A stretch of 43,732 nt of DNA from positions 1 through 43,732 of the forward strand of contig NZ_JADWYU010000150.1 in the NCBI RefSeq assembly GCF_016786325.1, written 5' to 3'. A program made the position numbers and the translations under genes. How positions within the stretch are numbered: the first letter of the stretch is position 1; each line of letters begins with the position of its first letter. The notes beneath the pieces were generated by a model. That model was not told the DNA's origin, did not search any database, and saw only the letters and a program-made list of their open reading frames with translations. The DNA is from Frankia nepalensis. Lineage in GTDB: Bacteria; Actinomycetota; Actinomycetes; Frankiales; Frankiaceae. Of the stretch, positions 16,722 to 25,828 are shown in pieces.

Positions 16722-17612
16722 ATGTCATCAGCAGTGAGCTTCGACGACCACGTGGCGATCGTGACAGGTGCAGGTGGCGGGCTGGGCCGCGGCTACGCGA
16801 AACTGCTCGCGGCGCGCGGCGCTCGCGTCGTCGTGAACGACCTGCGTAACGCCACCGCGGTCGTCGAGGAGATTTCGAGTCTGGGCGGCAAGGCGGTGGC
16901 CGACGAGCATGACATCTCCACCGAGGAGGGCGCCCGCGGCGTCGTACGGACCGCGGTCGAGGCCTTCGGTGCCCTCGACGCGGTGGTGAACAACGCGGGC
17001 GTCTTCCCGGCATGCCCGTTTCTGGAGATGACCTGGGAGATCTTCGACCTGATGCAGCGAGTGCACACCTACGGGCCGTATTTCACCACAAGGTATGCCT
17101 GGCCGCATCTGGTCGAGAGCGGGCACGGCCGAGTCGTGATGGTGTCGGCAAAGGCCACCCTGTGGGGAGAAACCAGGCATCTGACCCACTACGGCGCCGC
17201 CAAGGGGGCCGTGCTGGGAATGACACGGCAGCTCGCCATGGAGGGCGCCGAGCACGGCATCTGCGTCAACGCCGTCCTCCCGTCGGCGCTGACGAGCGTC
17301 GAGCACCCACGTGCCCGCGAGCTGGCCCGACGGGTCGGCGCGGACCCGGCTGACCGGGAGCAGGTCGTCGAACGTTCCACGGCGCTGGCCGCCGCCGTGG
17401 TCGCCTGGTTGTGCCACCCGGACTGCGCCGCCAACGGCGAGTTCATCAGAGCGCAGGTCGGCGAGGTGCGCCAGGTCTCGTTCTCCATGACCCACGGGAT
17501 CAACGATCCCGGCCTCACGGTCGAGGCCGTGCGTGACGGCTTCGACGCGATCCTCGACCCGACGGGCGCCGCCGTGTTGGCCCCGCTGTGGAGGAACCAG
17601 GCGCCCCTCTGA
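16722..17612 (+). CDS. short-chain dehydrogenase (long SDR, HSD17B4-like N-terminal type)
   Basis: A 296-residue SDR. The Rossmann motif is TGAGGGLGRGYAKLL, followed by NNAG and the catalytic Tyr157/Lys161 in HYGAAKGA after VMVSAKA. It is longer than a classical 250-residue SDR, with a C-terminal extension (ending PGLTVEAVRDGFDAILD) shared with the SDR encoded at 18168. The extension resembles the 3-hydroxyacyl-CoA dehydrogenase part of multifunctional enzymes. It would use NAD(P) to oxidise a hydroxyacyl-CoA or secondary alcohol. GAAAGGGA precedes the ATG. Confidence 0.9.
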   Translation: MSSAVSFDDHVAIVTGAGGGLGRGYAKLLAARGARVVVNDLRNATAVVEEISSLGGKAVADEHDISTEEGARGVVRTAVEAFGALDAVVNNAGVFPACPFLEMTWEIFDLMQRVHTYGPYFTTRYAWPHLVESGHGRVVMVSAKATLWGETRHLTHYGAAKGAVLGMTRQLAMEGAEHGICVNAVLPSALTSVEHPRARELARRVGADPADREQVVERSTALAAAVVAWLCHPDCAANGEFIRAQVGEVRQVSFSMTHGINDPGLTVEAVRDGFDAILDPTGAAVLAPLWRNQAPL

Positions 17613-17675
17613 TCGGACGTGCGGGCAACCGCACGCTATGCCGCCGGAAGCGAGAAGGGACAAGGACGTCACAGC

Positions 17676-18065
17676 ATGAGTACGGCAGCCTTCCAGGGCA
17701 ACGACGTGGCCGGGGTAGCCGACGTCGAACGGCGCCGGTGTGAGGCGTGGTCCGGCGAGGATCTTTCACCGCTGGAGGAGCTCCTCGACGAGGAGCTCTG
17801 GTACGTGCATACCAACGGACGCAGGGACAGTAAGAGGTCGCTGATCGACCTGCTCAAGGTCGGGACGCGGACGGCGCAGCGGGATTCCCTCGAGATTCAG
17901 GTCTACGGGGATGTCGCCGTCACGACCGGCGGGCTCGTGATCGCCGTACCCTCCGCGGACGGCACGGCGTCGCAGACCTTCGTCTCCGACGTTCTCCAGG
18001 TCTGGCGCCGTCGGGATGGAGAATGGCGGCTCATCGCCCAGCAGAGCACTCCCAGGGCCGCATAG
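17676..18065 (+). CDS. NTF2-like (SnoaL/DUF4440) small protein
   Basis: A 129-residue alpha+beta barrel protein. An N-terminal helix (DVERRRCEAWSGEDLSPLEEL) is followed by LWYVHTNGRRDSKRSLIDLL and four beta strands ending VLQVWRRRDGEWRLIAQQST, the standard NTF2-like ending. Such proteins act as small isomerases, hydrolases or dehydratases, or simply bind ligands. AAGGA lies nine bases before the ATG at 17676. Its position between two paralogous SDR genes suggests a step on the same ketone or hydroxy intermediate. No reaction can be assigned. Confidence 0.82.
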   Translation: MSTAAFQGNDVAGVADVERRRCEAWSGEDLSPLEELLDEELWYVHTNGRRDSKRSLIDLLKVGTRTAQRDSLEIQVYGDVAVTTGGLVIAVPSADGTASQTFVSDVLQVWRRRDGEWRLIAQQSTPRAA

Positions 18066-18167
18066 GGAACGCAGGGCGCAGATAAGTGCCACAGGTTCGA
18101 AAGGCCGCGATTCGGCCGGCCCGCTGCACGACTGTCCGTTGTGTGTTTACATCTCCGGGATGATGTC

Positions 18168-19070
18168 ATGGACGAGCTGAGATTTGACGGCCGTGTCGCC
18201 GTGGTGACCGGCGCGGGCCGGGGCATCGGCCGCTGCCACGCGCTACTGCTGGCGGCCCGCGGGGCCAAGGTCGTCGTTGCCGACTACGGTGGCCAGATCG
18301 ACGGCGGCGGCGCATCCGCGGCGCCCGCCGAGCTGGTCGTGAAGGAGATCGCGGCGGCCGGCGGCGACGCGGTCGCCAGCTTCGCCTCGGTCGCCGAGGA
18401 GGACGGTGCCGCGGCGATCGTCCAGACCGCCCTCGACGCGTTCGGCCGGCTCGACATCGTCATCAACAACGCGGGCATCAGCGACAAGGCGCCCTTCATG
18501 GACCTGCCCAGCGAGAAGTTCCGGCGCATGGTCGACGTGCATTTCCTCGGGACGCTGTATGTGACAAAGGCAGCGTGGCCGCACCTGGTCGACGCCGGCG
18601 CGGGCCGGGTCGTCAACACCACATCCGAGGCGGTGCTCGGCACGCTACCGCAGCTGACCAGCTACGCCTCGGCGAAGGGCGCGGTACTCGCTCTCACCAA
18701 GAGCCTCGCGGGTGAGGCCGCGGGAACGGGCATCCGCGTCAACGCGGTCGCGCCGCGGGCCAGGACCCGGATGTCGGAGGGCGGCAAGGAGGCCTACCCG
18801 GCGGGCAGTGAGCTGCGCAGGCGCGTCGAGGCACACCTCGCGCGGCTGGATCCGGAGCTCATCTCACCAGCGGCGGCCTACCTCGCTCACGAATCTTGCC
18901 GGATCAACGGCGAGGCGCTTGTCGTCGGGGGAGGGGCGGTCCATCGCCTCACCCTCGCCGTCAGCAAGGGCATTGCCCGCGACGGACTCACCGTCGAGGA
19001 CGTGGCCGCGGGACTCGACGAGATCCTGGACATGACGGACGCGACCATCCCCACCGCCGGCAGGTCCTGA
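18168..19070 (+). CDS. short-chain dehydrogenase (paralogue of the SDR at 16722)
   Basis: A 300-residue SDR with TGAGRGIGRCHALLL, NNAGISDKA and catalytic Tyr166/Lys170 in SYASAKGA. It carries the same C-terminal extension as the SDR at 16722 (DGLTVEDVAAGLDEILD), so the two are likely paralogues that handle related intermediates. An insertion rich in Gly/Ala follows the second strand (GGQIDGGGASAAPAE), typical of the HSD17B4-like group. The ATG at 18168 is preferred; the ribosome site (GGGATGA) is weak. Confidence 0.9.
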   Translation: MDELRFDGRVAVVTGAGRGIGRCHALLLAARGAKVVVADYGGQIDGGGASAAPAELVVKEIAAAGGDAVASFASVAEEDGAAAIVQTALDAFGRLDIVINNAGISDKAPFMDLPSEKFRRMVDVHFLGTLYVTKAAWPHLVDAGAGRVVNTTSEAVLGTLPQLTSYASAKGAVLALTKSLAGEAAGTGIRVNAVAPRARTRMSEGGKEAYPAGSELRRRVEAHLARLDPELISPAAAYLAHESCRINGEALVVGGGAVHRLTLAVSKGIARDGLTVEDVAAGLDEILDMTDATIPTAGRS

Positions 19071-19310
19071 CGACTGCCCGGCGCCCAGCCTGGGCCGACC
19101 GGCGCGGGCTTTCCCGGTGTCACCAGCCGAAGCAGCTGTCGGGCGGCACGGGTCCGAGGACCGGAACGCGGCGCCCGGCCGCCGCCGTGCCCTGTCACGG
19201 CGGTGGCCGGGTGATGAACCGGCCTGGAGCCAGCCGCCATCACGCGCCTGTTCGTACCGGTTCGTGCACCGGCGACACGGGCTCCAGTAAATCGAAGAGG
19301 TGCCAGCGAG

Positions 19311-19721
19311 ATGCCATATCCTGTGCCCGTCCCGGACGAGCTGAGCAGGCCGTTCTGGGATGCGGTCAATGAACGCCGTCTCGTTCTTCAGTACTGCGCG
19401 GAGTGCGAGCGCCTGCAGTACCCGCCACAGCATTCCTGCGCCAAGTGCGGATCATCAGACCGTCTGGGCTGGCGTGAGGTAGAGGGCACTGGGCATATCC
19501 GCACCTATATTGTCAGCCACGACACCCGGATCGCTCTCAAGCAGCCGGACCAGCCTTTCAATGTGGCGGTCGTGACGCTGGACACGGATCCGGGAATCAC
19601 CTTCCTGTCGAACCTGCCCGGCACTCCCGTCGACGAGGTGCCGGTGGGCGCCGCGGTCGAGCTCACGTTCGTCGAGGCGGAGCCGGGAACGCTGATCCAC
19701 GAATGGAGGGTCACCCGGTGA
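19311..19721 (+). CDS. DUF35 OB-fold/zinc-ribbon protein (aldolase partner 3)
   Basis: A 136-residue protein with the four-Cys ribbon C-x2-C-x10-C-x2-C (CAECERLQYPPQHSCAKC) and the OB-fold from GTGHIRTYIVSHD to the end. It is the third DUF35 gene in the window and again lies directly before a thiolase-like gene, overlapping it by four bases (GTGA, 19718-19721). GAAGAGG is upstream of the ATG. A role as acyl-CoA-binding partner of the aldolase is expected. Confidence 0.9.
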   Translation: MPYPVPVPDELSRPFWDAVNERRLVLQYCAECERLQYPPQHSCAKCGSSDRLGWREVEGTGHIRTYIVSHDTRIALKQPDQPFNVAVVTLDTDPGITFLSNLPGTPVDEVPVGAAVELTFVEAEPGTLIHEWRVTR

Positions 19722-21037
19722 GCGATGTCTCCGCAGACGGCGCGACACCGACTCGGTGGCACCGAGACAAGCCGGGACTCGGTGTCTGGGAGCATCGGGG
19801 CAGGGTCGCGATCGCGGGCCTCGGGCACTCGCCCGTCGACCGGCGCTGGGACGGCCAGTCACTGGACCGTACGCTGGGCGCCTTCGCCGCGTTCGCCGCC
19901 ACCGAGGCGCTCGAGGACGCGGGCCTGTCGTTGGACGACGTCGACGGGGTGGTGACCTGCCCTGGACCGACCGGAGACCCCTGGGCACCGCGGCCGTATC
20001 CCGGTCCGCCCTATGACTCCGAGGACGGCCTGACCACAGTCACCGCCGAGTGGCTGACGAGGCGGCTGGGGCTGCCCAATGTCGACTACTCGGTGAACAT
20101 CCGCGAGGGCTACTACCTCAGCGGGCACGCCCTCGGGTTCGCCGCCCAAGCCGTCGGCGACGGCCGCTGCAACACCTGCCTGGTGGTGTACCCGATGGGC
20201 AACCTCCCCGGGCGCTACCAGCACTCCGGGGAGATGGCGCTGGACCGGGCCGAGGGGCCGCAGCAGTGGATGATGCCCTGGGGCTACTACCTGAGCGCCG
20301 GCACCCGCCTCACCCTGGTCTACCGCGAGTACTGCCGCAAGTACGGCAAGAGCGAGGACGGCCTCGCCCCGCTCGCGACTACCCTGCGCCGTAACGGGCT
20401 GATGGTCCCCTGGGGGTTCTACGCCAACTCCGAGCCCCAGGAGATCACCGAACAGGACTACCTCGAGTCCCGGTACATCCACAAACCGCTGCGCATGCTG
20501 GACTGCGACCGGCCGATGAACGGCGTCGGCGCGTACCTTGTCACGACAGCCGACCGTGCCCAGGACCTGCGCCAGCCGCCGGTCTACGTCCTCAATCACG
20601 TCCAGGTGTTCGGCAAGGCGCGAGGCCAAATTCCCAGCCTGGACGAGGTCGAGTCCTGGACGCGCCTGCAGGCGGAGATGATGTGGGAGGGCTCAGGGCT
20701 GGGCCCCGGCGACGTCGACATCTTCAACGCCTACGACGGGTTTCTCACCCTTCCGCAGTTCACTGTCGAGGCCTTCGAATGGCACGGTGTGAAGCGCGGC
20801 GAGGCGTTCGACTTCTACGCCGGTGACATCTCGGTCCATGGGCCGCACCCGTTTCTCTCCGGCGGCGGCAACCTCGGCTGCGGGCGGACGCGTACGGCAC
20901 ACCACCACGACAGCGTCGAGCAACTGCGAGGCCAGGCCGGTGCCCGCCAGGTCACCGTGCGCGCCGACGTCGCCTACACCGGCTCGGGGGCACCGGACCT
21001 CGCCGGCGGCCTGCTGCTCTCGAAGCACCCCGGCTGA
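19718..21037 (+). CDS. thiolase-like lipid-transfer protein, probable Ltp2-type aldolase 3
   Basis: A 439-residue thiolase-fold protein, longer than the other two mainly through an N-terminal lead and an insertion near WAPRPYPGPPYDSEDG. The GTG start at 19718 is favoured because GGAGGG precedes it and it overlaps the DUF35 stop. The Cys loop reads SVNIREGYYLSGHA, with no nucleophile. AYDGF holds Tyr339, and the late loop is SGGGNLGCGRTRTAHHH. This protein is the most divergent of the three, consistent with a different substrate. The retro-aldolase assignment rests on analogy to Ltp2. Confidence 0.82.
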   Translation: MSDVSADGATPTRWHRDKPGLGVWEHRGRVAIAGLGHSPVDRRWDGQSLDRTLGAFAAFAATEALEDAGLSLDDVDGVVTCPGPTGDPWAPRPYPGPPYDSEDGLTTVTAEWLTRRLGLPNVDYSVNIREGYYLSGHALGFAAQAVGDGRCNTCLVVYPMGNLPGRYQHSGEMALDRAEGPQQWMMPWGYYLSAGTRLTLVYREYCRKYGKSEDGLAPLATTLRRNGLMVPWGFYANSEPQEITEQDYLESRYIHKPLRMLDCDRPMNGVGAYLVTTADRAQDLRQPPVYVLNHVQVFGKARGQIPSLDEVESWTRLQAEMMWEGSGLGPGDVDIFNAYDGFLTLPQFTVEAFEWHGVKRGEAFDFYAGDISVHGPHPFLSGGGNLGCGRTRTAHHHDSVEQLRGQAGARQVTVRADVAYTGSGAPDLAGGLLLSKHPG

Positions 21038-21138
21038 AGCCTCCTGGCCAAGGCCGGCGGCGACGCGGCGGACGGCCGCACGGGGCGGCCTGGCCGGGGG
21101 CGCCGGACCATCGCGGCGAGTGAAGGAAACGGTCGACC

Positions 21139-23565
21139 ATGAACACATCACGCACACGTTCGCCGCTCGCTGACCTGAAGGTGCTGGAGCTGGCATCGGG
21201 CACCGCCGGGCCGATGGCCGGCATGATGTTCGCCGACTACGGGGCCGAGGTGGTGAAGGTCGAGCCGCCCACGGGGGACTGGGCCCGCGGCACGCGTGGC
21301 TTCCAGATGTGGAACCGCGGGAAGCGGAGTGTGGTGCTGGACCTGGCGAGTTCGGCCGCCGATCGCGAGGCGTTGCGAGCGCTCGTCCGGCGAAGTGATG
21401 TCGTGCTGACCAACTACCGGCCGGGGGTGGCCGAGCAGCTTGGCGTCGGCGAGGCAGAGGTCAGACGGCTCAATCCCACGGCCGTGTGCTGCGCGATCTC
21501 CGGGTTCGGCCCGTTGGTCGAATGCGCGGGTCTACGGGCCTACGAGGGCATCGTCGCGGCGAAGGCCGGGAAGATGGTCGGACTGGACGCGCTCAGCGGC
21601 GCGGCCCCGGACTTCGCCGGTGGCCGGCCGATCTACTCGGCCGCACCGGTCGCCGGGTTCGCCGCGGGCCAGCTGGCCTTCCAGGGCATCGTCGCGGCCC
21701 TGCTGGAACGGGCCAGGACCGGCCGCGGCAGATATGTCGAAACGAGCCTCCTGCAGGGCGCGATCACCGCGACGATGCGCCAGGATCTCCGGCGCGCGGA
21801 GCTGGAAGGCCCGGTGAACGGACGCGCCGCGGCCTCGGGCGCGCCGGGTGGACCGTCCGTCCAGCTGCGTGGGATCGCGCTCACCTTCCTCACCGCGCGG
21901 TGCGCCGACGGCGGGTGGATCCAGATGTGTGCCCGACAGGACCATCACTTCAGGAGCTGGATGCGGGCGCTGGGCCTCGACTGGGTCCTGACCGACCCCC
22001 GGTACGTCGACGGCCCGCTGGCGTTCAGGACCCTGCGGGACATCGAGGACCTGGAGCGCGTCATCCGCAAGCGGATGAGCGAGTGTACCCAGGCGGAGTG
22101 GATGAGCCTGTTCATCGAGCACGACGTCGGTTCCGACCCGTTCCTCGATTTCGACGGCTTCCTCGCCCATCCCCAGCTGACCGCCAACGAGCGGGTTGTC
22201 GAGGTCGCCGACCGCGAGCTCGGTCCGGTGCGGCAGCTCGGTCCGCTCGTCAACGTGAACGGGGCGGGCGTCGGTGTCGAGCGTGGCGCGCCACTGCTCG
22301 GCGAGCACACAGCGGAGGTTCTCGACGAGGCCCGCGCCGTGCGCGGCGCGGGCGGCGACCAGGTCGCAGGCCAACCCCAGATACCGGCCGAAAGGACGGG
22401 CGGGCCGCTGGCGGGCATCGTCGTCGTAGAGCTCGCCACCTACCTCGCCGGCCCGCTGGGCGGCACGCTGCTGGCCGAGATGGGCGCCCGCGTCATCAAG
22501 GTCGAACCGATGGAAGGAGACGCGTTCCGCCGTCTTGGCCTCCAGTTCGTCCACCTGCAGCACGGCAAGGAAAGTATCGCGCTCAACCTCAAGTCGTCGG
22601 GCGGCAAGGAGGTCCTGCGCCGGCTGGTGCGAGAGGCGGACGTCTTCTTCCACAACTTCCGTGGAGGTCCCGTCGAGCGGCTTGGCTGCGACTTCGTCTC
22701 GATCAGCGCGATCAACCCACGGATCGTGTACGTGAACGCCGCCGCCTATGGCTCACGCGGCCCGGAGGCCAACAGGACCGCGTTCCATTCGACGCCGAAC
22801 GCCCTGTCCGGCGGCGGGATCCTGCAGGCTGGCCGGGGCAACGTCCCGGTGGACGACTCGTACCCGGACCCGTGCTCCGGTATCGCGGTCGCCTCCGCCA
22901 TTCTCCTCGGGCTGTTCGGCCGTGGACGGTCGGGGCGAGCCCAGCACCTGGAGACGACCATGCTGGCCAGCACCGGCTATGTCCACTCGTCGGACCTGGT
23001 GTCCTACGAGGGAGCGCCTTCGCGCCTTGAGGTCGATCCGGAGCAGCAAGGCCTGCACGCGCTTTATCGCCTGTACGAGTGCTCGTCCGGCTGGCTGTTC
23101 GCCGCGGTCGTCGGAGACGCGGAATGGCGCCGATTCGCGAGGGCCCTCGGGCATGGCGAGTGGTGCGAGGACCCCAGGTTCGCCGATGCCGCGGCGAGGC
23201 TGTCCGCCGACGCGGACCTTGCCGCGCTGGTCGCTCCGGTGCTGCAGGAACGGACGGCTAAGGAGTGGGCGGCGGCGCTGGCCGCGGTGGACGTCGCCGC
23301 GGTCCAGGCCGACGAGCGCGGCTTCGAGGAGTTCCTCATCCACAGTGGCCTCGTCAGCGCGGACGAACACCCGGAGCATGGGAAGTACTGGCGGCTGCCG
23401 CCTCGGGTGACATTCGACGGCGTCGGACCTGACCGTCGGCCCGCGACCGCGCTGGGCGAGTCGACCGTGGCCGTCCTCGAGGAACTCGGGTACGGCCCGC
23501 AGGAGATCGCGGCGCTGTGCGCCGAGCGCGCCGTCTTGGCCGACGGTCCCAAGGCCAGAGGCTGA
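21139..23565 (+). CDS. fused double class III CoA-transferase, first active site altered
   Basis: An 808-residue protein made of two CaiB/BaiF domains in tandem (about residues 10-400 and 420-795). Each has its own start signature: LKVLELASGTAGPMAG then GAEVVKVEPP, and IVVVELATYLAGPLGG then GARVIKVEPM. Class III enzymes are normally interlocked homodimers of ~400-residue chains, so the fusion could be a covalent heterodimer. In domain 1 the catalytic Asp position is Gly173 (PVAGFAAG); domain 2 keeps Asp577 (YPDPCSG). One functional site per chain is therefore expected. Similar double-length proteins are known in actinobacteria. It follows the third aldolase pair. Confidence 0.9.
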   Translation: MNTSRTRSPLADLKVLELASGTAGPMAGMMFADYGAEVVKVEPPTGDWARGTRGFQMWNRGKRSVVLDLASSAADREALRALVRRSDVVLTNYRPGVAEQLGVGEAEVRRLNPTAVCCAISGFGPLVECAGLRAYEGIVAAKAGKMVGLDALSGAAPDFAGGRPIYSAAPVAGFAAGQLAFQGIVAALLERARTGRGRYVETSLLQGAITATMRQDLRRAELEGPVNGRAAASGAPGGPSVQLRGIALTFLTARCADGGWIQMCARQDHHFRSWMRALGLDWVLTDPRYVDGPLAFRTLRDIEDLERVIRKRMSECTQAEWMSLFIEHDVGSDPFLDFDGFLAHPQLTANERVVEVADRELGPVRQLGPLVNVNGAGVGVERGAPLLGEHTAEVLDEARAVRGAGGDQVAGQPQIPAERTGGPLAGIVVVELATYLAGPLGGTLLAEMGARVIKVEPMEGDAFRRLGLQFVHLQHGKESIALNLKSSGGKEVLRRLVREADVFFHNFRGGPVERLGCDFVSISAINPRIVYVNAAAYGSRGPEANRTAFHSTPNALSGGGILQAGRGNVPVDDSYPDPCSGIAVASAILLGLFGRGRSGRAQHLETTMLASTGYVHSSDLVSYEGAPSRLEVDPEQQGLHALYRLYECSSGWLFAAVVGDAEWRRFARALGHGEWCEDPRFADAAARLSADADLAALVAPVLQERTAKEWAAALAAVDVAAVQADERGFEEFLIHSGLVSADEHPEHGKYWRLPPRVTFDGVGPDRRPATALGESTVAVLEELGYGPQEIAALCAERAVLADGPKARG

Positions 23566-23636
23566 GCGCGGGTACAGGCCCGAGTTGTTGTGACCCGGTG
23601 GGGCGCCCACTGGCCGCCTCACCGGACTCCGGGGCA

Positions 23637-23659
23637 CCCGGCGGCGACGCGCCGCCGGG
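23637..23659 (+). terminator. 10-bp GC hairpin before the VOC gene
   Basis: CCCGGCGGCG and CGCCGCCGGG pair exactly around ACG. It lies between the fused CoA-transferase and the VOC gene and ends 30 bases before the VOC start. It could reduce read-through or act as a leader structure. Confidence 0.45.
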
Positions 23660-23689
23660 CGCTGTGGCACCTCGTGAAGGAGGACGTCG

Positions 23690-24100
23690 ATGGGTGCTCG
23701 TCTGCGGCACATCGCGATCGGATGCGAGGACCCGAAGGGCATCGGCCAGTTCTACGCCGAGATGCTCGACCTCGAACTGCTGGTCCACTCGGAGAACCTG
23801 TCGGTCCTCACTGATGGCACGATGAATATCGTTCTGGTCCGCGGCGAGCTGTTCGAGCCAGCCGCCGTGCGCCAGCCCGGCCTTGTGGGATTCCATCACA
23901 TCGGCTTCCACGTCGAGTCCCGCGCCGAAGTAGAGGCTCGCCTGGTCGCCCGGGGCGCCACCAAAGTCGAGGAAGACGAGGTGCCAGCGGACAAGGAGGA
24001 CGCGCCGGGGGCGTCGTTCGAGGCCAAGTGGCTCTCGCCGGATGGCCTCATCTTCGACCTGTCCGAGCAGGGCTGGCCGACGACGAAGGAAGCCCTATAG
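23690..24100 (+). CDS. VOC-superfamily (glyoxalase/epimerase-like) protein
   Basis: A 136-residue protein of two beta-alpha-beta-beta-beta repeats. The first repeat starts LRHIAIGCEDPKGIGQFYAEML and the second FHHIGFHVESRAEVEARL; it ends SPDGLIFDLSEQGW. His7, a His in FHHIGFH and the Glu of LSEQ are plausible metal ligands, as in glyoxalase I and methylmalonyl-CoA epimerase. A lyase, epimerase or ring-cleavage role is possible and cannot be separated here. AAGGAGG stands before the ATG. It closes the run that starts at 14259. Confidence 0.88.
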   Translation: MGARLRHIAIGCEDPKGIGQFYAEMLDLELLVHSENLSVLTDGTMNIVLVRGELFEPAAVRQPGLVGFHHIGFHVESRAEVEARLVARGATKVEEDEVPADKEDAPGASFEAKWLSPDGLIFDLSEQGWPTTKEAL

Positions 24101-24200
24101 GCCCGCGCCTGGCCCGGAGCCGCACGGGGCCACCACCGCGCAAGGAACAAGACCCGGCCCGGACGAGGCCGGCCGGGAGTCCAGACACACAGAAACACGA

Positions 24201-24247
24201 GCACGTGATGAGGGCCGCCAGCGCCGCTGGCGGCCCTCATCACGTGC
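24201..24247. terminator. 47-bp perfect palindromic bidirectional terminator
   Basis: Arms of 22 bases (24201-24222 and 24226-24247) are exact reverse complements around a 3-base GCC loop. It lies between the convergent VOC and aldehyde dehydrogenase genes, so it can stop transcription from both sides. There is no T tract on either side. The length and perfection are well beyond the other hairpins in the window. Confidence 0.8.
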
Positions 24248-24306
24248 CGGTGCCTCTCCGCGCCCGCCCTCGGGCGGACCCGCGCCGCGGGCCCGCCCGG
24301 CGCGGG

Positions 24307-25791
24307 TCAGCCGCGGTAGCGCTCGGGGGTGTCCTCCAGGATGACGGTCTTCGTCTCCAGGTAGGGCAACAGGCCCTCACGGCCGCCCTCGCGGCCGACA
24401 CCCGACTGCTTGAACCCGCCGAAGGCGATGCCGAAGTCGACCCGCAGGGCGTTGTGGCCGACGGTGCCGCAGCGCAGCCGTCCCGCGATCGCACGGGCGC
24501 GGTCCACATCGTGCGTGAACACCGAGGCATTGAGCCCGTAGACGGTGTCGTTGGCGATCCGAACCGCGTCAGCCTCGCCCGCGGCCGGAATGACGCTCAG
24601 CACCGGCCCAAAGATCTCCTCCTGGGCGATGGTCGACGAGTTGTCCACGCCGGCGAACACGGTGGGCTCGATGAAGTAGCCCCGGTCGAGGTGAGCGGGC
24701 CGCCGGCCGCCAGCGACGAGCCGCCCGCCCTCGGTGATGCCCTTCGCGATGTAGTCCTCGACCCGGTCCCGCTGGCGCTCCATGGCCAATGGCCCCATCT
24801 GGGACTCCCGGTCGAACGCGTTGCCGACACGCTTGGCGGCGAAGGCATCGACCAGCGCGTCGACGAACTCGTCATGACGTTCCTGGACGACGACGAGGCG
24901 AGTCAGCGACGCGCACGTCTGCCCAGTCACCAGACACTCGGACGCGGCGATCGTCGCCGCCGCCGCGCCGAGGTCCGCGTCGTCGAGGATCACGGCGGCC
25001 GACTTGCCGCCCAGCTCGAGGGTGAACCGACCGACCCGCTCGCCCATGATCGCGCCGATCCGCCGGCCGGCCGCGGTCGACCCCGTGAAAGCGATCTTGT
25101 CGACGCGGTGGTCGCGCACGAGGAGCTCGGACACCTCGCGCCCCGCGGTCAGCACGTTGAGCACCCCAGGTGGCAGCCCGACCGCCTCGGCCACCTCGGC
25201 CAGGACGTACGGCTCGCCCGGCGCCTCCGGGGCGGCCTTCAGCACCACCGCACAGCCGGCAAGCAGCGCCGGCGCGAGCTTGTTGAGCGACAGCTCCAAG
25301 GGCAGATTCCACGGCACGATCGCCCCGACGACGCCCACCGGCTCCCGGATGAGCAGCCCGAACCTCCCGCCGGCCGTAGGTGTGGCCGGCTCCTCCCAGG
25401 AGTAGTCGGCGGCCAGGTCCGCGTAGCGCTCCAGGGTGGCCGCCCCGATGTCCGCGCTGTGGCGGGCCAGGCGGAACAACGCGCCGGACTCGCGCGGCCA
25501 GAGGTCGGCGACCACGGCCGACCGGGTCCGCAGCTCAGCGGCCATGGCGCGCAGGTACTCGGCCCTGCGCTGGTGGGTGAGTAGCGGCCACGGCCCGTCG
25601 TCGAAGGCGCGCCGCGCCGCCGTGACCGCGCGGTCCAGGTCTGCCGCGCGCGCCTCGGCGACCCGGAGGAAGACCTCCTCGGTGTTGGAGTCGACCACGT
25701 CCAGCAGCGCGCCGGACGAGGGCGCGACCCAAGTGCCGTCGATGAAGAACCGGTCAGGGTGCCGCAGCTGGGCCTCGCTGGCCAGCGTCAT
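24307..25791 (-). CDS. NAD(P)-dependent aldehyde dehydrogenase
   Basis: A 494-residue aldehyde dehydrogenase with PWNLPLELSLNKLAPALLAG, the base motif LELGGKSAAVILD (Glu259) and the nucleophile in TGQTCASL (Cys293). The late motifs EEIFGPVLSVIP and FGGFKQSGVGREGG are present. The ATG at 25791 follows GAAGGGAGA; the longer open frame to 25986 has no family similarity. It is the last gene of the minus-strand operon behind the ThDP enzyme, 37 bases apart. The natural role is oxidation of the aldehyde made by that enzyme (inference). Confidence 0.93.
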   Translation of the reverse strand: MTLASEAQLRHPDRFFIDGTWVAPSSGALLDVVDSNTEEVFLRVAEARAADLDRAVTAARRAFDDGPWPLLTHQRRAEYLRAMAAELRTRSAVVADLWPRESGALFRLARHSADIGAATLERYADLAADYSWEEPATPTAGGRFGLLIREPVGVVGAIVPWNLPLELSLNKLAPALLAGCAVVLKAAPEAPGEPYVLAEVAEAVGLPPGVLNVLTAGREVSELLVRDHRVDKIAFTGSTAAGRRIGAIMGERVGRFTLELGGKSAAVILDDADLGAAAATIAASECLVTGQTCASLTRLVVVQERHDEFVDALVDAFAAKRVGNAFDRESQMGPLAMERQRDRVEDYIAKGITEGGRLVAGGRRPAHLDRGYFIEPTVFAGVDNSSTIAQEEIFGPVLSVIPAAGEADAVRIANDTVYGLNASVFTHDVDRARAIAGRLRCGTVGHNALRVDFGIAFGGFKQSGVGREGGREGLLPYLETKTVILEDTPERYRG

Positions 25792-25828
25792 CTGTGTCTC
25801 CCTTCGCTGGTGGGGGCATGGACCGGTG

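Noticed and set aside
19080-19110. GCCCAG-C-CTGGGC repeat after the SDR at 18168
   Set aside because: A one-base loop cannot form a stable hairpin; no other terminator signs.
24028-25584. 518-residue plus-strand frame
   Set aside because: Mirror frame of the minus-strand aldehyde dehydrogenase; it also spans the palindromic terminator.
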